Part shown: positions 1 to 7,875 of the stretch, piece after piece
Layout: each line of letters begins with the position of its first letter
How positions within the stretch are numbered: position 1 is the first letter of the stretch
NCBI RefSeq assembly: GCF_011758645.1
Contig: NZ_JAAMOZ010000001.1
Location: 1,302,001 to 1,366,000 of the forward strand
DNA: 64,000 nucleotides
Source of the DNA: Brooklawnia cerclae
GTDB taxonomy: Bacteria > Actinomycetota > Actinomycetes > Propionibacteriales > Propionibacteriaceae
Reading direction: 5' to 3'
Position numbers and translations under genes: made by a program
The notes under the pieces: generated by a model
Told to the model about the DNA's origin: nothing
Databases searched by the model: none
Seen by the model: the letters and a program-made list of their open reading frames with translations, nothing else

Positions 1-1098
1 GACCAATGCCCCGATCGCGCTGCCGAGGAAGCCGATGAACGTCGCCTCGATGCTGAACAGGGCGAACACACGTCCGCTGCCCATTCCCATCGCCTTCATG
101 AGGCCGATCTCGCGGGTGCGTTCCTGCACTGACATGTAGAGGGTGTTGACGATTCCGAATGCTGCGGCCAGAAGCGCGATGACGGCGAACGCGTTAAGTA
201 CGAGCACGATTCCGTCGATGACAGTGGTGATCATGCCGAGCTGGTCGGCGATGGTGGTGCCGGTGTACCCGGCGTCGGCAAGCTGGTCCTTCAACTCATC
301 GATCGCCGCGTCGGTGGCGTCGGGGTCGAACCAGACGCTGGCCGAGGAGTATCGGTCTGCCTGAGTCGCTGGAAGACCGGTACTCTGCGCATCGTGAAGC
401 GTCTCCGTGAGCGCCTGGTTCAGCAGGACGCTCGAGCCCGTTGGTGACGCCAGAGCCTCTTCCGTGACGCCGACGACCGTCGCCTCGACGATGTGCTGCG
501 TGTTTGTCGCGTCGGTGATGGCGATGGCGATCGTTTGTCCCAGTGCATCCGCGTCGTCGCCCAGTCCGAGGGGCTCGACATAAGCCTGTGGCAAGGCGAC
601 CTGCAGATCGCCGGAGCCATCGTCGGGTTCGACACCAGAAGAGAGCACTGTCGTCTGGCCCGCCACCAGGCTGCCTACGCTCGCGACGTACCTGGTGCCG
701 TCCTCGAACCGGATGTAGTCGGGGGTGATGCTTCGCTGTGGGTCTACGTCGAGTATCCCGTCGATGTTCTTTATCGACTGGATGTCATCTGGCGTGAGCG
801 CGATGACCGTGGTGCCCGGGATACCGGTCGAAACCGCGTCCGGATCGTATTCCGTCGGCTCGCCGCTGCTCGCCAGAGGGTCGCCCGTGCTCTCGCTGGT
901 CTTGGTGACGGTCATGGCATTGGACGCGCCCACGCCGCTGACGGTGTCGTCGATGTAAGCGTTGATACCGGTGCCGAGCCCGCTGGTGATGGTCAGCGTG
1001 AACGCGCCGATGAAGATCGACAGGACTGTGAGGATTGTCCGGGTTCTCGACCGGAACGTGTTCGAGATCGCTGAGGCGATAAGGTCCGTGGTTTTCAT
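1..1098 (-). CDS. ABC transporter permease, FtsX/MacB type (partial, C-terminus off the left edge)
   Basis: Membrane permease of an ABC exporter. The minus-strand frame is open from an ATG at 1098 to the left edge (366 codons seen). It begins with a basic cytoplasmic stretch (MKTTDLIASAISDTFRSR), then a first membrane helix (TILTVLSIFIGAFTLTI), a large extracytoplasmic MacB-like domain of roughly 250 residues, and a second hydrophobic segment around ALLAAAFGIVNTLYMS followed by QERTREIGLMKAMGM, the conserved FtsX coupling region. The ATG overlaps the stop of the ATPase gene (ATGA), so the two are translationally coupled and make one transporter. MacB-like and Bce-like systems export peptides, antibiotics or lipids; the substrate cannot be read here. 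The remaining helices lie beyond the window. Confidence 0.9.
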   Translation of the reverse strand, partial: MKTTDLIASAISNTFRSRTRTILTVLSIFIGAFTLTITSGLGTGINAYIDDTVSGVGASNAMTVTKTSESTGDPLASSGEPTEYDPDAVSTGIPGTTVIALTPDDIQSIKNIDGILDVDPQRSITPDYIRFEDGTRYVASVGSLVAGQTTVLSSGVEPDDGSGDLQVALPQAYVEPLGLGDDADALGQTIAIAITDATNTQHIVEATVVGVTEEALASPTGSSVLLNQALTETLHDAQSTGLPATQADRYSSASVWFDPDATDAAIDELKDQLADAGYTGTTIADQLGMITTVIDGIVLVLNAFAVIALLAAAFGIVNTLYMSVQERTREIGLMKAMGMGSGRVFALFSIEATFIGFLGSAIGALV

Positions 1099-1793
1099 GC
1101 GGCAGCCTCCTGCCCCGTGCCGGCGAGCAGGCCGTCGCGGATACGAAGCTGACGATCGCATCGTGTCGCGAGGTCGATGTCGTGGGTGACGACGATCAGG
1201 GTTATTCCGTGCTCGCGGTTCAGGTTGAAGAGAATATCCTCGACCACGGAACCGGTCTTGGAATCGAGGTTCCCGGTGGGCTCGTCGGCGAAAATGATCC
1301 GAGGATCGTTCACCAGTGCGCGGGCGATGACAACGCGCTGCTTCTGGCCTCCGGAGAGATCCGTGGCTTTGTTCTTCGCCTTGTCGAGGAGCTCCAACTG
1401 CTCGAGCGCCGCCAGACCGCGGCGCCTCCGCTCGGCGGAGCCGACGCCTGCAATCTTCAGCGGCAGGATCACGTTGTCCAGAACCGAGGCGCTCGGGGTG
1501 AGGAAGAACTGCTGGAACACGAATCCGAAGGTCTTGTTGCGGGTTCGGTTGAGGGTGCGTCCCTTGAGGGAACGTGTGTCGGCGCCTTCCAGAGTGATGG
1601 TGCCCGACGTCGGGGCGTCGAGGAGCGCGAGGCAGTGCATGAGGGTCGACTTGCCAGAACCGCTCTTACCCAGAATCGCGATGGACTCTCCCCCCGAGAT
1701 CGTGAAGCTCACTCCCTTGAGTGCTTCGAAGCGGTTCTGGCCGCGGCCATACGTTTTGTGTACGTTCGACACATCGAGGATCGGATTGTTCAT
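1095..1793 (-). CDS. ABC transporter ATP-binding protein (MacB/LolD-like)
   Basis: Cytoplasmic ATPase of 232 residues that powers the coupled permease. It shows Walker A (GKSGSGKST, residues 42-50), the signature LSGGQKQR, Walker B with FADEPTGNLDS, and the switch histidine in VVTHD. The GNLDS extension is typical of the MacB/LolD/FtsE group, which pair with FtsX-type permeases. The frame extends upstream to 1868, but I chose the ATG at 1793 because AGGAG sits 6 nt before it and because family homology starts there (MNNPILDVSNVHKTYG). The gene is divergent from the histidine kinase across about 170 bp that contain the palindrome at 1893-1908. Confidence 0.93.
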   Translation of the reverse strand: MNNPILDVSNVHKTYGRGQNRFEALKGVSFTISGGESIAILGKSGSGKSTLMHCLALLDAPTSGTITLEGADTRSLKGRTLNRTRNKTFGFVFQQFFLTPSASVLDNVILPLKIAGVGSAERRRRGLAALEQLELLDKAKNKATDLSGGQKQRVVIARALVNDPRIIFADEPTGNLDSKTGSVVEDILFNLNREHGITLIVVTHDIDLATRCDRQLRIRDGLLAGTGQEAAA

Positions 1794-1892
1794 GGAGTCT
1801 CCTGGATTGCCCGCAGGGGCACGGCATCTGCTGGAGTTCCCAGCCTCCCGCTCATCGCTGCGCGGCACATCACCCCGTCGCGGACACTTCGA

Positions 1893-1908
1893 TACCGCGT
1901 TCGCGGTA
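1893..1908. promoter_or_regulatory. Putative response-regulator operator, copy 1
   Basis: A perfect inverted repeat, TACCGCG-TT-CGCGGTA, lies midway between the divergent ABC exporter and two-component genes. A near-identical copy occurs at 3833-3848 ahead of the MFS gene, and the match includes two flanking bases (GATACCGCG). Repetition at two transporter promoters suggests a binding site for the neighbouring NarL-type regulator. That is inference; no consensus was tested. Confidence 0.55.
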
Positions 1909-1963
1909 CGGCTCGCAGAGTGGTGGGGAGGAGAGTAATTGCGCCAGACGGCAAACTGGGGGA

Positions 1964-3163
1964 GTGACGCCGACGACTTCCTATCCTCAGCCGCATCCGC
2001 GCGCGCCGTGGTGGGCGATCGATCTTGTGGTTACCGTGCTTGTCGTCGCACCGGCGTTCGCGCCGTTCCTTGAACCCGAGATGCTTCCCAGCGATGTGCT
2101 GTCGTGGAGCGCCGCGCTCGTCCCAGCTCTCGTGCTGCCGCTGCGGCGACGAGCGCCGGTGGCTGTGCTCGTCGCTCTGGTCGCGCTGTTCGCGATCACC
2201 GCAATCGGTGGACCGTTGTTGCCGGGCATCGGCCTCGCGATCGCCGTCGCAGTCTTCCACTTGGCCAACGACACGAGCCGGAAGGCGTCGCTCGTCGTCG
2301 GCGGAGTCGTCATGGGCGTGATGACGGCGATCAGCGTGACGGTCGCAGTCACACGTGACCTGGACGCCCACGTGTTCCAATTCATCGTGACGATCGCGTT
2401 CGCGGCTGCCGCAGGGGATGCAACCCGCTCACGTCGTGAGTACCTGGTGGCCGTCACGGAGCGGGCAGATCGCGCGGAACAGACGCGTGAGGCAGAGGCG
2501 AGGCGTCGCGTGACTGAAGAACGCTTGCGGATCGCGCGCGACCTCCATGACGCGGTCGCTCACCAGATCGCTGTCATCAGCTTGAACGCCGGCGTCGCGT
2601 CCACGGCGATGGACACTGACCCCGAACGTGCGCGTGCAGCGCTCGGCACGATTCGCGGGGCGGCGCGCACAGTCCTGGCCGAGATCGGAGACCTGCTGAG
2701 CATGTTGCGCTCCGACGGGCAGGACGCCCCGGCCACTGCGCCGCAGCCAGGGCTGGGGCAGCTCGACGAGCTCATGGACCAGTTTTCCTCCACCGGGTTG
2801 GAGGTACACCGGAGGATCGAGGGTGACCTCTCCCGCGTCCGTGGAAGCGCCGGTATGGTCGCCTATCGGGTCGTCCAGGAGTCGCTCACCAACGCTCACA
2901 AATACGGTTCCGGTCACCGCGCGCATGTTCTCGTTGCCGTGCTGCCGGAAACGCTGCGCATTGTCGTCACGAATCCCGTCGATCATGGCGCACCTGCATC
3001 CGTCCCGGACGGGGCTGCCACCCCCGTCCCGGGGGCGGGGGTGGGGCTGATCGGCATCCGCGAGCGCGTCTCCTCGGTGCGAGGGACGGTGCATGCGGGG
3101 CTGGTGCCCGGCGGCTGGAGAGTCAGCGCCGAGCTTCCGATACCGAAGGAGGAAACCACGTGA
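1964..3163 (+). CDS. Sensor histidine kinase, HisKA_3 family
   Basis: Membrane sensor kinase of 399 residues. About four hydrophobic segments fill the first 150 residues (for example WAIDLVVTVLVVAPAFAPF and LVVGGVVMGVMTAISVTVAV). A short coiled linker follows, then the dimerisation/phosphoacceptor motif ERLRIARDLHDAVAHQ with His195, and a HATPase domain (VVQESLTNAHKYG with Asn310, a glycine-rich GLIGIRERV loop). This is the DesK/LiaS/NarX class that phosphorylates LuxR-type regulators. The GTG at 1964 is chosen because the protein becomes plausible there. The purine-rich GGGGGA abuts the start, so leader spacing is poor. The stop overlaps the regulator's GTG (GTGA), implying coupled translation. 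Confidence 0.92.
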   Translation: MTPTTSYPQPHPRAPWWAIDLVVTVLVVAPAFAPFLEPEMLPSDVLSWSAALVPALVLPLRRRAPVAVLVALVALFAITAIGGPLLPGIGLAIAVAVFHLANDTSRKASLVVGGVVMGVMTAISVTVAVTRDLDAHVFQFIVTIAFAAAAGDATRSRREYLVAVTERADRAEQTREAEARRRVTEERLRIARDLHDAVAHQIAVISLNAGVASTAMDTDPERARAALGTIRGAARTVLAEIGDLLSMLRSDGQDAPATAPQPGLGQLDELMDQFSSTGLEVHRRIEGDLSRVRGSAGMVAYRVVQESLTNAHKYGSGHRAHVLVAVLPETLRIVVTNPVDHGAPASVPDGAATPVPGAGVGLIGIRERVSSVRGTVHAGLVPGGWRVSAELPIPKEETT

Positions 3164-3825
3164 CGCGTGTGCTCGTCGCCGACGACCAGGTGCTGATCCG
3201 CCAGGCTGTCTCGGACATTCTTGCTGGTCAAGAAGATGACGAGGTCGTCGGCCAGGCCGTCGACGGTCGGGAGGCGGTCAAGCTGGCTCGGGCGCGTCGC
3301 CCGGACGTCGTGATCATGGACATCCGAATGCCGAACATGGACGGCATTGAGGCTACAGCAGAGATCTGCGGCGATCCCGAACTCGCAGGCACGAGAGTGC
3401 TCATCCTCACGACGTTCGAGGAGGACGAGTACCTCGTCGCCGCCCTCAGGGCAGGCGCGAGCGGGTTCATCGGCAAGGGCTCCGAACCGGACGACATCGT
3501 CCGTGCGGTGCATGCGGTGCACGCCGGCGACACGCTACTGTCGCCGGCGGCCACTCGCAGCCTGATCACCAGGTACGTCCGTGTGCCTGCTCGGGCAGGC
3601 CAGGGCTCACTGCCCGAACTGTCGGGGCTGACCGAGCGCGAGCGCGAAGTGTTGTTCCTGGTGGCGACGGGACGATCCAATCAGGACATCGCTGACGAAC
3701 TCGTCATTTCGCCGCATACGGCGAAGACCCATGTGAACCGCGTCATGACGAAGTTGCGGGTTCACGACCGCGCACAGTTGGTCATCATCGCTTATGAGTC
3801 CGGATTGCTCACACCGGGAAGCTGA
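3160..3825 (+). CDS. Response regulator, NarL/FixJ (LuxR-type HTH)
   Basis: Cytoplasmic DNA-binding regulator of 221 residues, partner of the preceding kinase. The receiver domain occupies residues 1-120 with acidic residues DD (8-9) and phosphoacceptor Asp54 in VVIMDIRMPN, followed by the TTFEEDEYL switch region. A GerE/LuxR helix-turn-helix covers about residues 150-215 (LTEREREVLFLVATGRSNQDIADEL, then SPHTAKTHVNRVM). GTG start with GAAGGAGG just upstream, inside the end of the kinase gene. Such regulators often autoregulate and control an adjacent ABC exporter. The twin palindromes at 1893 and 3833 fit that role for both the ABC genes and the MFS gene. Confidence 0.94.
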   Translation: MTRVLVADDQVLIRQAVSDILAGQEDDEVVGQAVDGREAVKLARARRPDVVIMDIRMPNMDGIEATAEICGDPELAGTRVLILTTFEEDEYLVAALRAGASGFIGKGSEPDDIVRAVHAVHAGDTLLSPAATRSLITRYVRVPARAGQGSLPELSGLTEREREVLFLVATGRSNQDIADELVISPHTAKTHVNRVMTKLRVHDRAQLVIIAYESGLLTPGS

Positions 3826-3832
3826 CGGCCGA

Positions 3833-3848
3833 TACCGCGATCGTGGTA
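3833..3848. promoter_or_regulatory. Putative response-regulator operator, copy 2
   Basis: TACCGCG-AT-CGTGGTA, an imperfect version of the palindrome at 1893-1908 with one arm mismatch and a different central dinucleotide. It lies between the response regulator stop and the MFS exporter. Its position argues that the exporter has its own regulated promoter, and that the in-frame GTG at 3843, which falls inside the palindrome, is not the exporter start. Confidence 0.5.
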
Positions 3849-3881
3849 GGAAGATGCCGCGCTCGGGGGACGCGGACGCGC

Positions 3882-5501
3882 ATGACGATCAGCAAGTCTG
3901 GAGGAGTGACCACTTCGATCAGACCAGCGATCGACGCAGCCGCGTCCATCCCTGAGCCGGGGCACTCTCGCCATGTTGTCCTCGTTTTTGCCGGGCTTCT
4001 TGTCGCGATGCTGCTCAGTTCGCTTGACCAGACTGTCTTTTCCACTGCGCTGCCCACCATCGTGGGCGAACTCGGTGGGGTGACTCACATGCTGTGGGTC
4101 ACGACGGCATATCTGGTCGCATCGACGATCATGATGCCGATCTATGGCAAGCTCGGCGACCTCCTGGGCCGCAAGGGCCTGTTCATCGGGGCGCTGACGA
4201 TCTTTCTCGTCGGCTCGGTGTTGGGAGGGTTTGCCCAAAACATGACCGGGCTGATTGTTGCTCGTGCCGTTCACGGCATTGGTGGTGGCGGCCTGATGAT
4301 CCTTGCTCAGGCGATCATCGCTGACGTTGCGCCGGTACGTGAGCGGTCAAAATACATGGGCATCATGGGCGCGGTCTTCGGATTGTCCTCAGTTGTCGGC
4401 CCGCTCTTGGGCGGCTGGTTCACAGAGTCGGCGCATTGGCGGTGGGCGTTCTGGATCAATGTCCCTCTTGGTATCGCCGCCATAGCGCTCGCAACAGTCT
4501 TCCTCAGACTCCCCAAACATGAGCACAAGGTTCGACTCGACGTTTGGGGGATCACCACCATGGCTATCGCGGTCACATCGGTCATCCTCGTCGCGTCGTG
4601 GGGAGGGACTGAATACGAATGGGGCTCTCCCGTCATTGTCGGTCTCATCGCGGCAGCGGTGGTGTTCGGTGCGCTTTTCGTACTCGCGGAACACCACGCT
4701 GTCGAACCGATCATCCCTCTCGCATTGTTCAAGAGCCGGAATTTCGTTCTCGCCACGACCGCGGGCTTGTTCATCGGGATAGCCATGTTCGGTGCAATCG
4801 CTTACCTGCCCACCTATCTGCAGATGGTCACGGGCGTCAACGCGACGGTTTCGGGGCTCATGATGATTCCCATGGTCGCCGGTCTCACACTGGGAGCGGT
4901 CACCACGGGTCAGTTGGCATCGTTAACCGGACGCTACAAGTGGATGCCCATTGCCAGCATGATCGGCCTCGGTCTCGGCTTGTGGCTCTTGTCCACGCTC
5001 ACGGTTGAGACCCGTCTTTGGGTTCTTCTGAGTTACCTGTTCGTCCTCGGTCTTGGGGTTGGGCTGGGTATGCAGATCCTCGTGCTGGTCGTCCAGAACT
5101 CGTTGCCCGACTCACAGGTCGGTACTGCGACCGCTGCCAACAACTTCTTCCGTGAGATCGGCGCATCCCTCGGCGGCGCCATCGTCGGGGCGCTGTTTAC
5201 CTCGCGCCTGACCGATCTCCTGTCAGGGCTGGCGTCGGTGGGAGGAGCATCGGCAGGCAGCCTCGACTCTCTCACCCCCGGGGCCGTACGCGCACTGCCG
5301 CAAGCGATTCGCGATGTCATCGTCAGTGCGTACAACGATGCGCTCACCCCGGTGTTCGCCGCCCTGATCCCGATGGTGGTCGTTGGCCTCGTCCTCGTCA
5401 GCTTCATTAAGGAGGTTCCTCTTCGTTCGACGATCGAGGACGCGAACGGCGCCTCAGAGGGTGTGGATAGAGAGACCAACCGGACCGGGGATCTCCCTTG
5501 A
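3882..5501 (+). CDS. MFS drug exporter, DHA2 (EmrB/QacA) family, 14 TM
   Basis: Inner-membrane proton/drug antiporter of about 539 residues, the usual size for 14-helix DHA2 exporters. Motifs seen include the motif D1-like LDQTVFSTALPTI in the first helix, motif A in the loop between helices 2 and 3 (GKLGDLLGRKGLF), and a motif C-like glycine-rich helix 5 (GAVFGLSSVVGPLLGGW). Long hydrophobic helices alternate through VALLIPMVVVGLVLVSF-like segments at the C-terminus. Start uncertain: the ATG at 3882 is preferred over the GTG at 3843, which lies in the operator palindrome; a GTG at 3906 is another option. With the ABC exporter and sensor system it could give self-resistance or product export for the PKS cluster, but the decayed junction between them leaves this open. 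Confidence 0.92.
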   Translation: MTISKSGGVTTSIRPAIDAAASIPEPGHSRHVVLVFAGLLVAMLLSSLDQTVFSTALPTIVGELGGVTHMLWVTTAYLVASTIMMPIYGKLGDLLGRKGLFIGALTIFLVGSVLGGFAQNMTGLIVARAVHGIGGGGLMILAQAIIADVAPVRERSKYMGIMGAVFGLSSVVGPLLGGWFTESAHWRWAFWINVPLGIAAIALATVFLRLPKHEHKVRLDVWGITTMAIAVTSVILVASWGGTEYEWGSPVIVGLIAAAVVFGALFVLAEHHAVEPIIPLALFKSRNFVLATTAGLFIGIAMFGAIAYLPTYLQMVTGVNATVSGLMMIPMVAGLTLGAVTTGQLASLTGRYKWMPIASMIGLGLGLWLLSTLTVETRLWVLLSYLFVLGLGVGLGMQILVLVVQNSLPDSQVGTATAANNFFREIGASLGGAIVGALFTSRLTDLLSGLASVGGASAGSLDSLTPGAVRALPQAIRDVIVSAYNDALTPVFAALIPMVVVGLVLVSFIKEVPLRSTIEDANGASEGVDRETNRTGDLP

Positions 5502-5827
5502 TGAGCCTAGGCAGTTGGGCGTCGCTAACCTGCGACCACGTGTCGACCAAACGTTCATGTCCTTGTTTCACGCCGCCGTGACCATCTCTGGCCAGCAACA
5601 CGATCAGGAGGTCGCGGTCCTGGAACGTTGGTTGAAGGCTTGTCTACCCCAGCGACGGGACGGTAACCGCACTAAACAGCGCCTAGACAAGGTGCGGTCT
5701 TGACGCCGTGAATGTCGTGCTCTGAATCAAACTGGACAATCGCGCGACATATGCACGACAGCGCCGGCGAGTTCGCTCCCCGAGCGGGTAGAGATGGCAG
5801 CAGGTGCCGGTCCTCGTCCGGATCGGC
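5502..5827. other. Intergenic stretch with no recognised gene
   Basis: No frame here gives a recognisable protein or convincing ribosome binding site. A plus-strand frame runs through from the MFS gene region to 5703, but it reads as an out-of-frame extension with no domain. I see no clear terminator hairpin with a T-run after the MFS stop. Confidence 0.5.
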
Positions 5828-6300
5828 GATGCGCTCGCCCTCCACGATCAGCCGATGCGTGTTGATGCCCAGCGGCGTGCAGGTCACCAGCGAGACGAGA
5901 TCCTCACCGGGCACGACCACGAGGCCGGAGATGTCGCTCGGTTCGACGACCTCGATACTTCGCACCCGGTAGTGCAGGGTGCGGTCGAGGGTATGAACGT
6001 GGTCGCCCCGTGATAGACCGGCAGATCGCTGGCGGCCTAGGTGTATTGACCCGGATCGTTGTTGACGTAGGAGAGGCCTCCGTAGTTGGCCTGCGCACCG
6101 GGGTAGTCGTGGAAGGACGGCACATCGCGTTCCTTCCCGATCGGTGCTGGGCCGCCGTCCGTCGTCTCCGCCGACGCCGAGACCGGACTCGCGAAGGTGT
6201 CGGCGTATCCGCACAGGGAAAACACAAGTAGGAGGGCTAGGGTGATGCTCGCAGATCGGCGACCACGGGTGCGCGATGTGGCGATGCTCACGGGCCACAT
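5828..6300 (-). pseudogene. Class C sortase remnant (internally deleted, frameshifted)
   Basis: The minus strand encodes the unmistakable C-terminal half of a class C (pilus-type) sortase: a GDHVHTLDRTLHYRVRS segment, then VEPSDISGLVVVPGEDL, the catalytic-cysteine motif LVTCTP (Cys codon near 5881) and the catalytic-arginine motif NTHRL, ending in VEGERI. The conserved block just upstream of this in sortases, DLPVYHG, is present at about 6005-6025 but in another frame and directly abutting GDHV. The 70-80 residues that normally separate them, including the catalytic histidine region, are missing. Further upstream (6037-6300) a basic N-terminus and hydrophobic segment (SITLALLLVFSLCGYADTF) run into a TAG stop. 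Sortases of this class assemble pili on actinobacterial cell walls. This copy cannot be functional. Confidence 0.75.
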
Positions 6301-6801
6301 CCTGACCTGGCCGTCCTCACGGTGGAACCTGCTTGATCTCGCTTCATGGTATCGGTTCTGCTACGCGAGATGCCGAAATCCGATGTGATGCGTCCCGCAT
6401 GTGTGCCCTGAAAGGGCGAGGCGATTCGCACACTTCGGGAAAAGACCGCGCTGTCTGCCGTCGCGCGGGCACATCGACGTCCGACACCGCCAAGCGCGAT
6501 GCCTTGGTGCAGCCTGTCGCGCGTGGACGACGGCGGCGTCCGCCCTGATTTCTGCGCACTCGTCGGGTCATGAGGGGCCGGGAAGCGCTTGCTTGGGCGT
6601 GTCGATGTGCGGAAATCAGGGTGGACGCGGTCATAGCGGGGACCGGCGGGCTGGCTGCAGCGGAGAGAGCAGCGATGAGCGAACGCGGTCGTCGCGGGGG
6701 ACGGCCCGTCGTGGACGGCCTCCCGCGGGCTCGGTGTCGGCGACGAACCGTCGGCGACGAACCGATCGCGCGGCGCGCAAGTGCCTCGCTGACCCCAAGC
6801 C
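6301..6801. other. Non-coding or decayed stretch, nothing recognised
   Basis: Several overlapping frames are open but none shows a domain, a membrane protein pattern or a good start. Its position next to the DUF6788 gene makes it a candidate for a decayed transposase, yet I could not identify transposase motifs on either strand. Confidence 0.4.
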
Positions 6802-7218
6802 CTAAACCGGCCGCGCCGAACGGGTCACACGGGTGGCGCCGCCCTGTCGCTCGGCCCCTGTCGCCGACCGGCCCGCGCCTGCCTCCCCGAGCAGTCGACG
6901 CCGGTCCAACTCGGCATTGACCTCGGCCAGCCGGCTGCACGCCTGCTGGAACTGGGCCCAGCGCTTGGTGCGTTCCTCGAACTCGGCCACCATCACGGCC
7001 GGCACCCGACGGGTCACCACCCGGCCCATACGCCGCCGCACCAGGGTGTACCGCGGCCCATGCCCCGGATCGCCTTTCCGGGCGCACCGGCACGTCGGTT
7101 TACCGCACCGGCGCCATTCCTCGTGCAACGACGCCGGGGTGAAGTCCGCCAATCCCGGCAGGCTGTCCGCCAACCGGCGACGCTCGGCATACAGTTCGTC
7201 GTCCGTCCACTGCTCCAC
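6802..7218 (-). CDS. DUF6788 family protein (mobile-element associated)
   Basis: Protein of 138 residues starting at a GTG. The core RRCGKPTCRCARKGDPGHGP followed by RYTLVRRRMGRVVTRRVPA and a helical tail (EFEERTKRWAQFQQACSRLAEVNAELDRRR) matches the DUF6788 pattern: a CGKPxCxC cysteine pair group, an arginine-rich strand and a coiled-coil-like end. Members often sit beside transposase genes in actinobacteria and other bacteria; biochemical function is unknown. No intact transposase is visible downstream, so this is probably a leftover of an element. A 14-bp inverted repeat lies just upstream of its start (7236-7278). Confidence 0.6.
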   Translation of the reverse strand: MEQWTDDELYAERRRLADSLPGLADFTPASLHEEWRRCGKPTCRCARKGDPGHGPRYTLVRRRMGRVVTRRVPAVMVAEFEERTKRWAQFQQACSRLAEVNAELDRRRLLGEAGAGRSATGAERQGGATRVTRSARPV

Positions 7219-7235
7219 GCGACCATCATCGTCCC

Positions 7236-7278
7236 GCGTCGTCCTTCTGAGAAACCCTGTATCCCAGAAGGACGATGC
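7236..7278. repeat. Inverted repeat, 14-bp arms with one mismatch
   Basis: Arms GCGTCGTCCTTCTG (7236-7249) and CAGAAGGACGATGC (7265-7278) are reverse complements apart from one base, with a 15-nt loop. There is no T-run, so it is a weak terminator candidate. It could be a terminal inverted repeat or an operator for the DUF6788 gene that starts at 7218 on the minus strand. Confidence 0.5.
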
Positions 7279-7634
7279 CTCACTAGCGGCATCACGCGAA
7301 CGACACGACTAGCGGCCACGCACGGTTAACCTCTCGTTCAAGTCACCCGAATACGTTGCCTGCGTGTGCCGCTCCCACTCCCATCACGGTCGCAACTGCA
7401 TGTCTCCAAATACGCGCACTTTCAAGTATAACCACCCCGCTACCCGTCGCCCCCGGCTTGATGCTCCGGAGAACAGGTCGGTCTGGTCGGACGCCCGGGA
7501 CGGTGCGGCGGACACGGACCTGCCCCGCGAGACGGATGGATCGGAACCGGGCAGCAGCCTCCTTCGTCCCGACCCCGGGCACCTTCAACGTGCCTAGCCC
7601 GAACACGATCACCTATCAGAAAGACGCACGCGAC
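7279..7634 (+). promoter_or_regulatory. Leader/promoter region of the PKS operon
   Basis: About 355 nt without a supported gene precede the first cassette gene. The part up to about 7430 is less GC-rich than the DNA that follows and contains TATAAC (7427-7432), a possible -10 box, though no matching -35 is evident at 16-18 nt. A plus-strand frame runs from 7356 into the ACP gene, but its upstream part has no recognisable sequence. As the only sizeable gap before a run of tightly packed genes, it is the best place for the operon promoter. Confidence 0.35.
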
Positions 7635-7871
7635 ATGAACGAGACGACAGCGGTGCTGAGGCGGACGATCGAAAGCGTCCTCTACGACGCCGACCTGAGC
7701 GGTCTGGCCGCCGACACGAGCCTCAAGGACCTCGGCGCCAACTCGATCGACCGTATCGACATCCTCATCCAGGCCATGAACGAGCTCTCGATCACGTGCG
7801 ACCTGATGGAGTTCAAGGACGCGCGGTCCTTCGGCGAGATCGCCCACGTGCTGCACGCGAAACGCGCCTGA
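7635..7871 (+). CDS. Stand-alone acyl carrier protein of the beta-branching cassette
   Basis: A 78-residue ACP. The phosphopantetheine attachment serine is Ser37 in DLGANSIDRIDI; the usual Asp before it is Asn36, a change also tolerated in other carrier proteins. Its place ahead of a KS, an HMG-CoA-synthase-like gene and an ECH1 gene is that of the donor ACP of HCS cassettes: it is loaded with malonate, decarboxylated to acetyl-ACP, and offered to the HCS enzyme. The frame is open back to 7356, but the ATG at 7635 gives exactly an ACP-length product. The stop is 4 nt before the next gene, so they are almost certainly co-transcribed. Confidence 0.9.
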   Translation: MNETTAVLRRTIESVLYDADLSGLAADTSLKDLGANSIDRIDILIQAMNELSITCDLMEFKDARSFGEIAHVLHAKRA

Positions 7872-7875
7872 GACC

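Noticed and set aside
493-1189. Plus-strand frames opposite the ABC permease
   Set aside because: The minus strand encodes a clear FtsX-type permease coupled by ATGA to an ATPase; the plus frames show no family pattern.
3843-3881. GTG at 3843 as start of the MFS exporter
   Set aside because: It lies inside the putative operator palindrome and adds 13 residues (MVGRCRARG...) unlike exporter N-termini; the ATG at 3882 is preferred.
5383-5703. Small plus-strand gene after the MFS exporter
   Set aside because: Most of it overlaps the exporter in another frame, and the remaining part shows no domain or ribosome binding site.
7356-7634. Longer N-terminus (93 extra residues) for the stand-alone ACP
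   Set aside because: The upstream part is unlike any carrier-protein extension and covers the only plausible promoter region; the ATG at 7635 gives a normal 78-residue ACP.
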